This document shows, in pieces, positions 11,861-23,928 of a stretch of 64,000 nt of DNA. Position numbers and translations under genes: made by a program. The notes beneath the pieces were generated by a model, which was given only the letters and a program-made list of their open reading frames with translations, was not told the origin of the DNA and ran no database searches. Where the stretch lies: the NCBI GenBank assembly GCA_035771175.1, contig CM069593.1, positions 39,030,741 through 39,094,740 of the forward strand, in the 5' to 3' direction. Within the stretch, counting starts at the first letter, position 1. Every line of letters starts with the position of its first letter. The DNA is from Paratinospora sagittata. Lineage: Eukaryota > Streptophyta > Magnoliopsida > Ranunculales > Menispermaceae.

Positions 11861-12023
11861 AAAAAGAAAAAAATATAAAATAAAAATCAATAAATAAAAA
11901 TCAATATTTTGTATTACTTTCAAATAAATGGAGGCTTGTAACGAACGAAGTCGCTACTAATGCTAAGTAACCCGCCAAACATTTCTGCGCTCCGCCAAAA
12001 CCCTGTTCCATCTCTTTTACTTC

Positions 12024-12873
12024 TTTCCCTCTCATTTTCTCTGGTTGAGGCACCGTTAGCGAAGAAGACGAGTATGTTTTCTCTTCTTTCCTTCTCAATA
12101 TTCTCTCTCGTTGAAGATGAGTGGGTTTATAAAGAAGACGAATGGGTTTCATCTCTTCACCCACTCGTCTGTGCGCCATTTGTGAAGAAGACGCGAAGAA
12201 AAGATATTGGGAAGAAACTTGCCATTTCTCAACTTGATAGTTGAAGTGACTGGGAATGGTTGTGGATTCGCTATGGTATCTTTGATTTGATTGTTTGTGA
12301 ATGTGCTATTTCTTCCGCGCGCGTGTGAGATCTCAAATCAATGATTAATTTTTGAGAGATTTTGAGGAATTTGTGTTTCAGATGGTTATTTCGTGTTATT
12401 TTTTTTCAGATAAGATCAGAGCAGTTTGTTTTGTTGCTCTGTTTTTTCTGTTTTCCCTCTCATTCTCTCTAGTTGAGGCACCGTTAGCGAAGAAGACGAG
12501 TAGGTTTCTCTTCTTTCCTTCTCAATATTCTGTCTCGTTGAAGACGAGTGGGTTTCCAAAGTAGACGAGTGGGTTTCATCTCTTCACCCACTCGTCTGTG
12601 CGTCGATTGTGAAGAAGACGCGAAGAAGAGATATTGGGAAGAAACTTGCCATTTCTCAACTTGATAGTTGAAGCGATTGGGAATGGTTGTCGATTCGCTA
12701 AGGTATCTTTGATTTGATTGTTTGTGAATTTGCCATTTGTTCCGCGTGAGTGTGAAATCTCAAATCAATGATTGATTCACGAGAGATTTTGAGGAATTTG
12801 TTTTCCTGATGGTTATTTCGTGTTATTTTTTTCAGATAAGATCAAAGCAGTTTGTTTTGTTGCTCTGTTTTTC
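12024..12873. repeat. Tandem duplication, 428-bp period, inside CACTA
   Basis: Two adjacent copies are offset by 428 bp (the motif CACCGTTAGC is at 12051 and 12479). They share long blocks such as ACTTGATAGTTGAAG and GTTATTTCGTGTTATTTTT. Small open frames in each copy (11960-12244, 12352-12564) are similar only because of the duplication and show no known domain. The array lies between the left terminus and the transposase gene, so it is probably promoter or 5' untranslated sequence. From 12874 to 14483 I see no gene. Confidence 0.85.
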
Positions 12874-14483
12874 TTATTTCTTCTGTGGACTCAAAAGGTA
12901 TCATTATATTTAGAAGATTTACAGATTATGCAGGAATGAGAGTGTGTGGCATATATGTAACGAATGTTAGACTATATATGCAATTTTTCTGGTGTGCTTT
13001 TATTTGTTTCTCATTTTCAGTGTTTGGCTTTAATTCCCATGCTTGACGTTTATGTTTGAGTGTTTTTTCTGATGTTTTCCAAGTGAATCATTTCACTAGA
13101 ATTAGGAAAAGCACATATTTCTAGTTTAGGGCTTATTGCATTGGAGAAGGTCATTGTGGATAAAAGTGAAAGAGGCTCCTCTAGGTGTAACCTTCTGATT
13201 GTGATTGTCAAACTGAATCTAGAGCTGGCCACAATTATCTTTCTTATGCAAGAATTTTCGTGTTTTTCATCTGCCCACAATCCTAAACACATGAAATTTC
13301 TAGTTTTTTTTTTTTTTCAAATTTGAGTTTTTGAATTGTTTTTTTTTTAAATTTTGGTGTAATATTAATATATAAATCTATGAAGGGTCGGGGAAATGTC
13401 AAGGAAAGAAGAAGGTTATGTTTGCAGAAGATGTAGAGGAGCCATCTTCGAAAAACAAAGAATATAGGAATTTAAAGCAATGTTGTTCATCAGCCAGTAC
13501 TGTAAGTCGAATTGTAGCAATAGGAAAGGGAAATGAGGAGATTGGGGAGAGAGATGAGGATATTAATGATATTCCTCTGAATAGGCTTGCTTTGTATAAA
13601 GGGATTTCATAATACAGGATGCTCAAAAGGCATGCTGCTTCCAATTGTTTATAGTTTTTTTTTTTATTATTTGGTAGTTTGATCAATGGAAATGGGAAGC
13701 ATGAATTAATTTCCATTGTTTCAATGCCCCAAGAGCTGTAATAAAAATTTTCCTATTAGTCTGTGTTTAGGTCATAAAACTAGGGAATATACAGTAGCAC
13801 TAGGATTATTTTCAGTAAGTTAGATATAGAGGCATTATATATATATATTAATATGTTTTGGAAATACCACTTAATGACTGATGGTTTTGATTTAAGCCTT
13901 CGGAGATGAATGACTTCTCTGATTTGAAGTTTCTCTCTCCATGCATGATGTTCAAATCATGTGATCTTGTCCCACAAAATTAATGGATGTATATATAAAT
14001 AAATAAATTTGTAGTTAATTATGTTAAAATTGAGAGTACTGATATATTCTGGTCTTGCTCTTATTGGTTGGCTTGTCAAAGAGGGAATCTGTTTGCAAAT
14101 GTTAGAATACTGAACTAGGGGAGGCTCTGATGCATGATGAATTGTCGTGTTAAAATTATACAAGTCTTTGAATTTTTCTTGAAAGCATATTCATAATTAT
14201 ATATCTATATTTACAAGCCTAGTATCTTGCTTGATCGATCTTGATCACCAACAACATGTCAAATATATCGTGTTATATTTTAATATGCCAATATGACTGA
14301 AATTCTTGATCTCTTCATTTGTCAAGTGCTCGCAATCTTAATATAATAATACCCAAGTTGGGAATTCTCTTCTTTCCAACCCCAAAATTGCATACTTTTC
14401 AATTAGCTAGCAAGCTAGAATTAATAAGATAATTTATATGTTTGCTTTCATTAATAAATTTTGTTGTGTTTGCTAGTAGTGCT

Positions 14484-17400
14484 ATGGATCGGAGTTGGAT
14501 ACTAGAGCGAAATAGAATTTCAACCAAATATATTGTTGGGGTTAGAAATTTTATACAACTAGCAAAGAGCCACTTGAATGAAAACGGCAAGACTCGATGC
14601 CCATGTGCAAGTTGTTTAAATTATGTATGGCATAATATTGAGGTTGTCCAATCTCATTTGACCAAAAAGGGGTTCTCTAGAACATACACAAAGTGGATAT
14701 ACCACGGAGATAGTGATGAAGTTGTACCTCCACCAAATGTCATAGAAAATAGTAAGTCATCTAAAGAGGATGTCGAGGTTCAAATAATTGAAAATGATGA
14801 TTGCTTACCAATATTAGAAGACATTACTGGAAGAAGCTAAGTGGATATTGGAGGAGTGGATGACACACTCGAGGAAAATATGGATAATGTAGATCAACTT
14901 TGGAATAAACTGATTTCCGAAGTAGATAATGAGTTGTATTCGGGTTGCTCAAAGTATTCTGCATTGACATTTATAGTAAAGTTGCTACACATAAAGGTGT
15001 TGAATCGATGGAGTGACAAATCATTTGACATGTTGTTAACATTATTGAATGATGCATTTCCGGATGGTGTTAGATTGCCAAAGTCATTTTCTAAAGCGAA
15101 GCAAACGATACATGATTTAGGGATGGGTTATGAATCTATAGATGTATGCAAGTATGATTGTGCTTTGTTTTAGAAAGAAAATTATGAACTCACTGCTTGT
15201 CCTGTGTGTCACGAACCGAGATATAAAGATGACAAGTGTGGCAAAAAGAATAAAATTGCTCATAAAAAGTTATGTTACTTCCCAATAACTCCTCGTTTGA
15301 AAAGGTTATACAACTCTGTCATAGTGCAAAGGATATGAGATCGCATAAAGAGAAAAGACTAGAAGCTAACGGTGTTTTACGACACCTTGCAGATGGACTA
15401 TCATGGAAACACTTTGATGAAATATATCCTGAATTTTCAAGTGATTGTCGAAATGTTAGGTTGGGGCTTGCTTCAGATGGTTTTAATCCATTTGGACATA
15501 TGTCAAATGCTTATAGTATGTGGCCAGTAATATGTGTTCCATACAACTTGCCTCCATAGAAGTGTATGAAGGAGACAAATTTCATGATGACCTTATTGGT
15601 CCCTGGTCCAAAAGCTCCTGGAAAGGATTTTGACGTGTTTATGAGACCTTTGATAGATGAACTGAAGGAATTGTGGAAAAGTGGGGTTAATGCATATGAT
15701 GCGCATACATCTTCGAATTTTACTCTTCGATCAATTATTTTATGGACAATCAGTGATTTTCCAGCTTACTCATATTTGTCTGGATGGAGCACCAAAGGTT
15801 ACATGGCTTGTCTCATGTGTCTCGATGATACAAAAGCAACTCGATTGAAAAACAAAATTGGTACATGGGTCATAGGAGATACTTGCCTAAAGAACATAAA
15901 TGGAGACGAAGCAAAGAATTTGATGGGTTTCCTAAATTGGATGGCCCTCCAAAGCAACTATCTGGTGAAGAAATATTGCAAAAATTACGTGATCTACCTC
16001 AAATAATGTTTGGAAAGGCTCCTTGCAATGAAGACAAGAAACGAAAACGTACAAAATCAAAGTGTAATTGGTCGAAGAAAAGTATAATGTTCGAGTTAGA
16101 GTATTGGTCAAAACTAAAGTTGCGGCACAATTTGGATGTTATGCATATTGAAAAAAATGTTTGTGATAATGTTCTTGGAACTCTTCTAAATATAGAGGGT
16201 AAAACAAAAGACAATGAAAAAGCTTGAAAAGATTTAGAAGACATGGGTATTCGTAAGGAGTTATGGTTACAAGAGTCAGGGGATAGAATAATGAAGCCAC
16301 ATGCATCACATACTTTGTCGAAAGATGAGAAAATGAAGTTCCTTGAGTTTATTAAGGGAATCAAAATGCCAGATGGGTATGCTGCAAACATTGCAAGATG
16401 TGATACGGATGATGGGAGAATACTTGGCATGAAGTCTCATGATTGTCATATTCTATTGCAACGACTATTACCGATTGGTATACTTCCATACTTGAATAAT
16501 AATATTCGATCAACTTTGATTGATTTGTCAAGTTTCTTTCAAAAAATATGCTCAAGGACATTATACGTCAAAGACTTAGAGGAGTTAAAAAAGGGAATAG
16601 TGCTTGTGCTATGCAAGTTAGAGCAAATATTTCCCCCAGCCTTCTTCTCAATAATGGTGCATCTGTGTGTGCATTTAGTTGATGAAGCTCTTTTAGCAGG
16701 TCCAGTTCAAACTACGTGGATGTACCCATTTTAGAGGTGTCTCGGCACCTATAAACAATATGTAAGAAACAAAGCTCGCCCTGAAGGATCAATTGCTGAG
16801 GCATATGTTGCGAATGAAGCATTAACATTTTGCTCAATGTACCTTAAAGAAATTGAGACAAAGTATAATAGGCCAGATAGAAATTATAATGTTGGGACAT
16901 CTTCTAAAGAGTATGAGATCGATGCATTTAATATGGCGTGTCGATCTTTAAGGGGAAGCAAAGTCAAGGTACTCACAGATGAGATTCGAAGCCGTGCTCA
17001 TTGGTATATAATCAACAATTCGCCTGAGATTCAACCATATCTTGAGTAAGAGATTTTATATAACTAAAAAGTTATGTATTTTTTTTTAAAATCTATTTGT
17101 TACCTCACAAATTGAAATATATTCCTAATATGTAGTGAACACATGACCATCTTGAAGAAAGAGCATTCTCATGACTTAGACAAGCTCCAAGAAGCTAGCT
17201 TTCCTTATTGGTTCAAATCTCGTGTAAGTCAAGCTTAAATTTGATTTATTGGTATATATATATAATTAGCATTTGTTTCATTTTAGATGCAAAAATCACG
17301 ATATGAGGGATCTTCGAAGGCAACAGATGATTTGTTCTCACTCGCTGACCGCCCTGAAAAAAAGTTATACTAGTTTGAAGGGTTGTGTTGTGAATGGAGT

Positions 17401-18037
17401 GCGCTATCGTTGCAAGAATCGAGATGAGAAGTTAACAACTCAAAATAGTGGTGTGTCAGTTCCTGGTAGCCATCTAGGCGAAGTAGTTGATTTTTTTGGT
17501 GTGTTGGAAGAGGTGTTGGAGTTAAAATATCTACTTAAACGAAGAGTTGTTTTGTTTAAATGTTGTTGGTACAATACAAGTAAAAAACATAAAAAAAAAA
17601 TTGTTGTAGAAACTGGGATAACAAGCATCAATGTTAGTAGTCAGTGGTACACAGATGATCCATTCATATTTGCAACACAAGCTCAACAAGTATTTTACAT
17701 TGCTGACTATAAACGTGGTCCAGATTGGAGAGTTGTCCAGAAAGTTACTCATCGACATTTGTGGGATGTTGCCGAGATTGATGAAGTTGAGGATATTATA
17801 TATCAAGAGGAAGACTCTTCTTCTATGGTGTTTGCTCCTGAGGAAGTAGATTTAGAAACACAACAATTGGTTCGAATGGATGTTCAACCAACAAATGTAG
17901 ATGATCTTGAAAGAATTGACTTAGAAGATTCTGAGTTTGTGTGTGATGATTTTGATGAAGATGTAATCGAAGGAAGCGATGAAGAACCAATCCTTGGAGA
18001 TGAGAGTTATAGATGCGATAGTGATATTGACAAATAA
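14484..18037 (+). pseudogene. CACTA tnp2-type transposase, broken
   Basis: The start is ATG 14484. In order: the transposase-associated domain (MDRSWILERNR, then CPCASCLNYVWHN), the tnp2 catalytic region (LGLASDGFNPFGHMS near 15465, RHNLDVMHIEKNVCDNVLGTLL near 16120-16200), a DUF4218-like part (16250-16720) and a DUF4216-like tail (17380-17800) ending at TAA 18037. Two introns fit: 17046-17135 and 17224-17286. Stops interrupt the frame at about 14838, 15171, 15557, 16225 and 16732. Frameshifts lie near 15290, 15860 and 17355. With at least eight lesions it cannot give a full transposase. The family cuts and pastes CACTA elements in the nucleus. Confidence 0.92.
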
Positions 18038-18157
18038 TAAATATGGCAAGATTTCATTTATTATTTTAATAGTTGTTATATGGAAACAATTAGATATTAA
18101 TATTTTATTTTTTTCACTTTATGTAGGATCTTTTTGGTGTATTCGTGAGAAGAAAAC

Positions 18158-21100
18158 ATGTCTTCATCCTCCACCCCACATCAGCGGCATGATGATTCTT
18201 CAACTACACGATTTATCTCCCCACCATCCACAGGTACGCGTGTATAGTATGTTTGCATTGTGGTTATTAGAATTTTTTTCATTCCTTATAATCTTTATTA
18301 TTGATAAGTGAATGGTTGTTTATGAATGTATGCTTAAGCTTAAGCTTTTTATTTTATATATCACTATTATTATACTAGGGTTCTTAATCAAAATTTTATT
18401 TTTCTACATAAAGAATACTACTAGCAAAAAGAGAGGAAGGGGAGTCACTCGTAATTTGGCATTAGATAAAGAGGTTAATGATAATGGAACACTAGTAGTG
18501 GACATTAACCCTTCTATGAATCAAGTTTTGGGAAAATATGCGTCATGGTTCAACAATCTTTGTGGTTCCATCGCACGACAATTTGCTCCAGTTAGAGTGA
18601 AAGAGTGGAAAGAGATACCTTCTTCTGAGAAAGAGCCCATGTATTATAGAGTCTTGGTAGGGTAATAATTTATTTCTATTAGGTTTATATTGATTAGTTC
18701 ACATAATTAACACTTACAACTGTTATTGTTTTGTAGGAAAAATTCCATCTTGATTTGCAATTAAAATATGTTCGAGATACGATTGATTTACAAATGAATA
18801 CTTCTTATCGAACATGGAGAAGCCAACTTCATCGTCACTTTAAGTCTGTAGAAGGGATAGCTAATATAGAGGCTACAAAAGGAAAAAGCCCAACTTCAAT
18901 TGATTCAGCAGATGATTGGAAATGGCTTTGTGATTATTTTGCATCTGAATCATTTCAGGTATATTGGATATCTATTATTTTAAATCCTTAATCATATATG
19001 TATCTTATGAGAATGGTTAAGATTCATATATTCTTTGACTTTTATAGTTGTGATTGAATGGTTGATCCTATGGTTCTGAATTTGGAAGTTCAATTTTACA
19101 TTGTGATTGATTGATCTTTTCCTTCCGTTATTGGTTATAATAGTTTCTAGCTTAATAATTCATTTTGAGCCAAATTAGGTTAACATGTTATTTAGAAGGG
19201 CTTATTCCAACGTACCCTTCTTAGCTGTAACAGAAAAAAAAGAAAAAAAAAAGGTTAAAGGTATAGTTGTAGTTATATTTTCATATTCAATTCTAATTGA
19301 GGTTTATTTTGATTTAATACCATAGTTCAATAGTTGGCCAACTGGCCATAATATTTTGACTTTTGCATCCAAAAGTAGACCAAAAAGAACCAATCTTTGT
19401 TTATATTTGTTAATTACTTGTCAAGAAGGCGTCTATCTTCCACACAATTTAAAGGCCAAAACAATTGTTTTAGCATAAAAAAAAATGTCAAAATTGTAAT
19501 GGATATGGTTGTTACTTTTATAGTTGAAGAAGCTTTTTTAAAAAGTTGAAATTGTCTAGGTTGAATATTATTTATGTTGTCTTTTTAGAGGGTGATAAAA
19601 CACTCAAAAGTACCCTTAAATTTTGCCTCTGATCATGTGTATTATATATATAATCTACAGTCTAGAGTCTAGATCTTTTAGTCTTGGAAGGAGGAAAAGA
19701 AAATATAATATAGTAACGCAAGTAAGAAACTGTTAATAAGATTTATATAATGGATTCACCTACAAAAATTTGTTTAGGAATTTGGTGCATAATCTTTACC
19801 CAATCTCCCATGCTTAATCTAAATTTATTGATTTTGCTTCAAATATCATTGGCTACCAGTCCTTAAAACTGATGCTAGTTCTTAGACACCATAAGATGGA
19901 AAATAAACATTTATTGTAGTAGTGCATGAGTATTATTTTCTGTTCTTGTCATTTAGTTTTATTGAGCTGCATGATATGATATCAGAGCTACTTCTGCACC
20001 ATTACTAATGTAGCTGTATAGAACTATTAGTTGCAAAAGGGTAAGGGTTGTTAAGTTTGGTCTAATAATGTCAAATGTGCACAAGCAGAAGGCTTAATTT
20101 ATGGTTTCAAAACTAAGGGATTATCTATCATGTCTGCTTAATTTTGTTCAGTTTCTTCCTTTGCCTCTTCTATTTATCTACTTTTTGAGATCTAGAAGTT
20201 ACATAAAACTGCTCCATTTACTGGAAGAAAGAAAGTGATTGTTCTTCTCTTCCTTATATAATGAATCATTGAACTTACTTATGATTAAAATTAAATCACT
20301 TTTACATCAAGAATGTAATGGTTATGGTGTTGAAACTTGGGGCAGATTTTTGCCCAGTTGCCAATCAATGGCATGACTTTTCTATGATTATATTAATTTT
20401 ATGCTTGAATTAGTAAAAACAATTGATTGATTTGTTTTTGTATTCTATGTTTTGGCATGATAAAATAAATCAATGGAATTTATTTGGATATGAGGATATA
20501 TCTTATAGGTTGGATGTTCATTAGGCATATATTTTACAGGTTTTCAAAATCCTTTTTGCTGAAAATACAAGGGAGACTCTATCATTTTTTTTTTTTTGAA
20601 AGCCTAAAGATTACATGAAACTGCTCCATTTACTGAAAGAAAGAAAGTGATTGTTCTTCTCTTCCTTATATAATGAATCATTGAACTTACTTATGATTAA
20701 AACTAAATCACTTTTACATCAAGAATGTAATGGTTATGGTGTTGAAACTTGGGGTAGATTTTTGCCCAGTTGCCAATCAAAGGCATGACTTTTCTATAAT
20801 TATATTAATTTTATGCTTGAATTAGTAAAAACAATTGATTGATTTGTTTTTGTATTCTATGTTTTGGCATGATAAAATAAATCAATGGAATTTATTTGGA
20901 TATGAGGATATATCTTATAGGTTGGATGTTCATTAGGCATATATTTTACAGGTTTTCAAAATCCTTTTTGCTAAAAATACAAAGGAAACTCTATCATTTT
21001 TTTTTTGTTGAAAGGCTAGAGATTACATGAAACTGCTCCATTTACTGGAAGAAAGAAAGTGATTGTTCTTCTCTTCCTTATATAATGAATCATTGAACTT

Positions 21101-22135
21101 ACTTATGATTAAAATTAAATCACTTTTACATCAAGAATGTAATGGTTATGGTGTTGAAACTTGGGGCAGATTTTGACCAGTTGCCAATCAAAGGCATGAC
21201 TTTTCTATGATTATATTAATTTTATGCTTGAATTAGTAAAAACAATTGATTGATTTGTTTTTGTATTCTATGTTTTGGCATGATAAAATAAATCAATGGA
21301 ATTTATTTGGATATGAGGATATATCTTATAGGTTGGATGTTCATTAGACATATATTTTACAGGTTTTCAAAATCCTTTTTGCTGAAAATACAAATGAGAC
21401 TCTATCATTTTTTGTTGTTGAAAGCCTAGAGATTAATTCGTGGATAAAAATATTTATTTGTCTTATTATTTGTGTTATTGATTAATTTGGTGCGATTTGT
21501 ACTAACAAATTGTGCATAGAAAAAATCAGCAACTAATTCAAGAAATCGATCAAAGAGGGAATGGATGCAAACCAATGGGTCGGTCTCTACGCCCAACCAC
21601 CATTTGAGCCAACACGATAATATCTTCTCGTCGGTTGGAGGAATTGAACTGTTTAAGAGGATGCATTGCGATTCAAACCAACATTGGCTAAATACAGAGG
21701 TTGAAAGTGCTTATGTAAGTCTTTAAATGAGTTTTTAGATTGATTAATTTTATTTTTTAAGTTTGTACCTTATATTTATTTATATATTTGCAGTTACAAA
21801 TGATTGATATAAGATTTGAAAATCAGTGGCCTCCAACTGAAGATAAAGTGAGCATGCCATATATCACAGACTTTCAGATTATGGAACGTGTTCTTAGTTA
21901 TCGCTCCGGTTATCAAAAGGGATGGGCTAAGAAGGCAAAAGGCTTATCAAAAAAGATGTCACGAACTTCCTCAAGAACACATGAATCTTCATATGGTGGT
22001 CAGAACAACACAGAAATGGAGAGTTTAGTGGCAAAACTAATAGATAGGGTCACAAATATTGAGGATGACGTTCGTCAGATCAAAGAGAATATCTTGCCAC
22101 TATCATCATCTACGTCTACGGAGACCACATCTTAG
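18158..22135 (+). CDS. Second CACTA gene (plant En/Spm-type transposon protein), five exons, unbroken
   Basis: I join five exons: 18158-18241, 18414-18656, 18737-18958, 21520-21714 and 21794-22135. All introns are GT-AG, every exon length is divisible by three, and the joined frame gives 361 residues without a stop. It starts MSSSSTPHQRHDD. A basic stretch (KKRGRG) follows, then a central region with VLGKYASWFNNL, WKEIPSSEKEPMYYRV, WRSQLHRHFKS and WKWLCDYFASESFQ. These resemble the plant transposase Ptta/En/Spm family that sits beside tnp2 in many CACTA elements. The end holds GYQKGWAKKAKG and a predicted coiled coil (about residues 325-350). Intron 3 (2561 bp) contains the 412-bp triplication. 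It probably acts as a DNA-binding partner of the transposase; the exon 1 donor is the least certain boundary. Confidence 0.8.
20188..21430. repeat. Three-copy tandem array, 412-bp period, in a CACTA intron
   Basis: The motif GCTCCATTTACTG recurs at 20211, 20623 and 21035, exactly 412 bp apart. The copies are near-identical over their whole length, differing at only a few positions plus short changes in a poly-T run. A fourth partial unit starts near 21419 and stops. There is no open frame in the unit. It lies in the long third intron of the second CACTA gene. The rest of that intron (18959-20187 and 21431-21519) shows no gene. Confidence 0.92.
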
Positions 22136-22389
22136 CTATCTTTCGCTTGCATGATAGTTATGTTTCTATATTTTGTTACTTTTGTAAATTTTGCCTTGTG
22201 CAAATTTTAATTTTTGTATACATACTACTTCAGAACTTTATGGTTGTAGGAATTATAGATTTGATAAATGAAAATCTTCATTCCTTCTAGTGTTAAATTT
22301 TATTATTTGTAAAAATTAAAATTTTAAAAATATTACAGAAAAATGTTTTTATTAGCTATTTTGTTATTTTATAGCTTTGTATAACATTT

Positions 22390-22673
22390 AGTAACGAATT
22401 AATTACATTTACTTACGAATTTCATTGTAAGTAAAATGTTAGATTTGTTGCAATTTCTGTCAACCTTTAGTCACAAAAGAAACGTTTTACTTACGAAAAT
22501 GGAGCCGTAAGTAAAAATGATATTTTTACTCACGGAACTATATCGTGACTAAAACCTTTACTTACGGTGTTTTCCTCACAAAATTGCATTTGTAAGAATA
22601 AGCCTAAACATCGTAAGCAATACTTTTACTTACAAAAAAAATTTCGCTACTAAAAGTATTTTTCCTTGTAGTG
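22390..22673. repeat. Right CACTA subterminal repeats and terminus
   Basis: At least six copies of TTTACTTACG or GTAAGTAAAA in both orientations (for example near 22412, 22430, 22488, 22510 and 22560) lead to the inverted terminus ending CCTTGTAGTG at 22673. They mirror the left side. Confidence 0.88.
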
Positions 22674-22676
22674 AAC

Positions 22677-23549
22677 GAATTCAGCAACCAATCCAACAAA
22701 AGTTGATCTCCACTGACCCATTCTTCATAAGCTAGGTTGATCAAACCAGTGTCTTCAGAAATTGGAGGTGGATACCGATGACTTCCTTTTCCATTGGAAG
22801 AGTTTGGCCGAGGACCCTGATATATAAGAGCAGATGTGGAGTTATTGACAACATTCTTAGTAGCAGAAGCTTCCGTAGTGAGTGCAGCATGAGCAGATGG
22901 CTAGGATGAAGTGGTAGAAGTAGTGGGAAAAAAGAGTGAAGGAATTCAATTGTTGCAACTTAGGATCAAAGTTTAGTAGAGATGCTTGCATTTCAGGCCA
23001 AGAAAGATCTGCTTGTTCTTGAAGGAGAGTGGTTATCGGGAGGAATTCTGCATCTAAACCAGCAAGAGAGTAGGATACCAAATCATGAGTGGAAAAGAGG
23101 GATCTAGCAGCAGCCAAACTGTCTGCAAATTCTTTTATGGTATTGAGATACTGTACCATGGTCTGGGAGCCCTTGTGAGTCGTTTGAATGCCGATCCTGC
23201 AGAGTTGAATCCTTGCACGGTTGTGAGCTCCACAAAGTTCCTCAATGGCTTTCCAAGCTGTCTAAGAGGTGGAGTGTCCAATGACTTGAGAAGCTACAGA
23301 TTCAATTAACGAATTCAACAACCAATCCAACAAAAGTTGATCTCCACTGACCCATTCTTCATAAGCTGGGTTGATCAAACCAGTGTCTTCAGAAATTGGA
23401 GGTGGATATGGTGGTGTTTCCAAGAGAAAATCCTCAAGCTTGTAACCTCGAATGACTGGTAATACCGATGACTTCCACAACAGAAAATTTCCTCGATCCA
23501 ATTTCACTGTCATACTTTGGCTAAGAGAGTGACCAAATGGTGGTATCAT
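22677..23549 (-). pseudogene. RE1-like Copia gag, N-terminus and duplicate copy 2
   Basis: The gag start is at 23549 on the minus strand (MIPPFGHSLSQSMTVKLDR, then NFLLWKSSVLPVIRGYKLEDF), followed by the UBN2-type middle (22857-23159). This is the capsid-like part of a Copia polyprotein. A tandem duplication is clear: 22787 to about 23475 repeats 11046-11572 plus 22677-22786. The junction near 22783 joins ACTTCC to TTTTCCATTGG, with TTCC shared by both parents. The right copy of the N-terminal segment has about 54 bp that the left copy lacks (about 23408-23461). The frame is broken by the duplication and by stops. Confidence 0.85.
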
Positions 23550-23638
23550 CGTTTGCTTGACAATCGTGATGGCACCATTGTTGGAGCTTATTGTTGAGTA
23601 GAGCTTGAAGATTGCTCAACCATGGCAGGAGCCAAAAG

Positions 23639-23650
23639 GCTCTATTATCA
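23639..23650 (-). other. Decayed primer-binding site of the RE1-like Copia
   Basis: Directly after the 5' LTR on the minus strand is TGATAATAGAGC, nine of twelve matches to the initiator-Met primer site TGGTATCAGAGC. Its place next to the LTR supports the assignment; the mismatches suggest decay. Confidence 0.6.
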
Positions 23651-23923
23651 TATAAGAACTTAAAACAAACTCAATGGAATAGTAAAAACTCTGCTCTATT
23701 AGAGACAGAGACGACTTCTTTATTTATAGAGAGATGGAGAGGATTACAACCCTTGGATTGAAATTACACTCTTGAGAGCTTTTAAACTGGTACCCAGATG
23801 GAGACCCACGTGTTTCACAACAGCTTAACAACTTGTGCAGACAGAGATAACCTGTAACAGACTATGACAGAGAGCATGTGAGCAACCTGAGAATAGAAGC
23901 TTCTTTAATGGCTTTCTCTAATA
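23651..23923 (-). repeat. 5' LTR of the RE1-like Copia (273 bp)
   Basis: It matches 1956-2210 across the whole length with about 18 extra bp near 23745-23770. On the sense strand it starts TATTAGAGAAAGCC and ends GTTCTTATA. The CCATG target duplication follows at 23924. Confidence 0.87.
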
Positions 23924-23928
23924 CCATG

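Larger units (their letters stand above)
11573..22673 (+). mobile_element. CACTA (En/Spm-type) DNA transposon, 11.1 kb
   Basis: Both termini read CACTACAAG followed by an A-rich stretch and ACTTTT (left from 11573, right inverted, ending 22673). A 3-bp AAC target duplication flanks it (11570-11572 and 22674-22676), the size made by CACTA elements. Subterminal regions are rich in TTTACTTACGR motifs in both orientations, the usual form of transposase-binding repeats. Inside are a tnp2-type transposase gene (14484-18037) and a second plant En/Spm-type gene (18158-22135), both on the plus strand. It is inserted in the gag of the RE1-like Copia. With its transposase gene broken it is not autonomous now. 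Confidence 0.95.
1956..23923 (-). mobile_element. RE1-like Copia retrotransposon split by two nested insertions
   Basis: One minus-strand element accounts for all pieces outside the two nested insertions. A 5-bp target duplication, CCATG, flanks it (1951-1955 and 23924-23928). LTRs lie at 1956-2210 (3') and 23651-23923 (5'). On the sense strand they begin TAT(T/C)AG and end CTTATA, so the ends are TA...TA rather than TG...CA. Removing the Tnt1-like insertion and the CACTA insertion leaves about 5.3 kb. Removing also the internal gag duplication leaves about 4.7 kb, normal for a RE1/RE2-like Copia. The two LTRs differ at roughly 10% of positions by eye plus one indel of about 18 bp, so it is older than the Tnt1-like element inside it. 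Confidence 0.88.

Noticed and set aside
11960..12564. Two similar small proteins in the left part of the CACTA element
   Set aside because: Their similarity comes from the 428-bp DNA duplication; there is no domain and codon use looks random.
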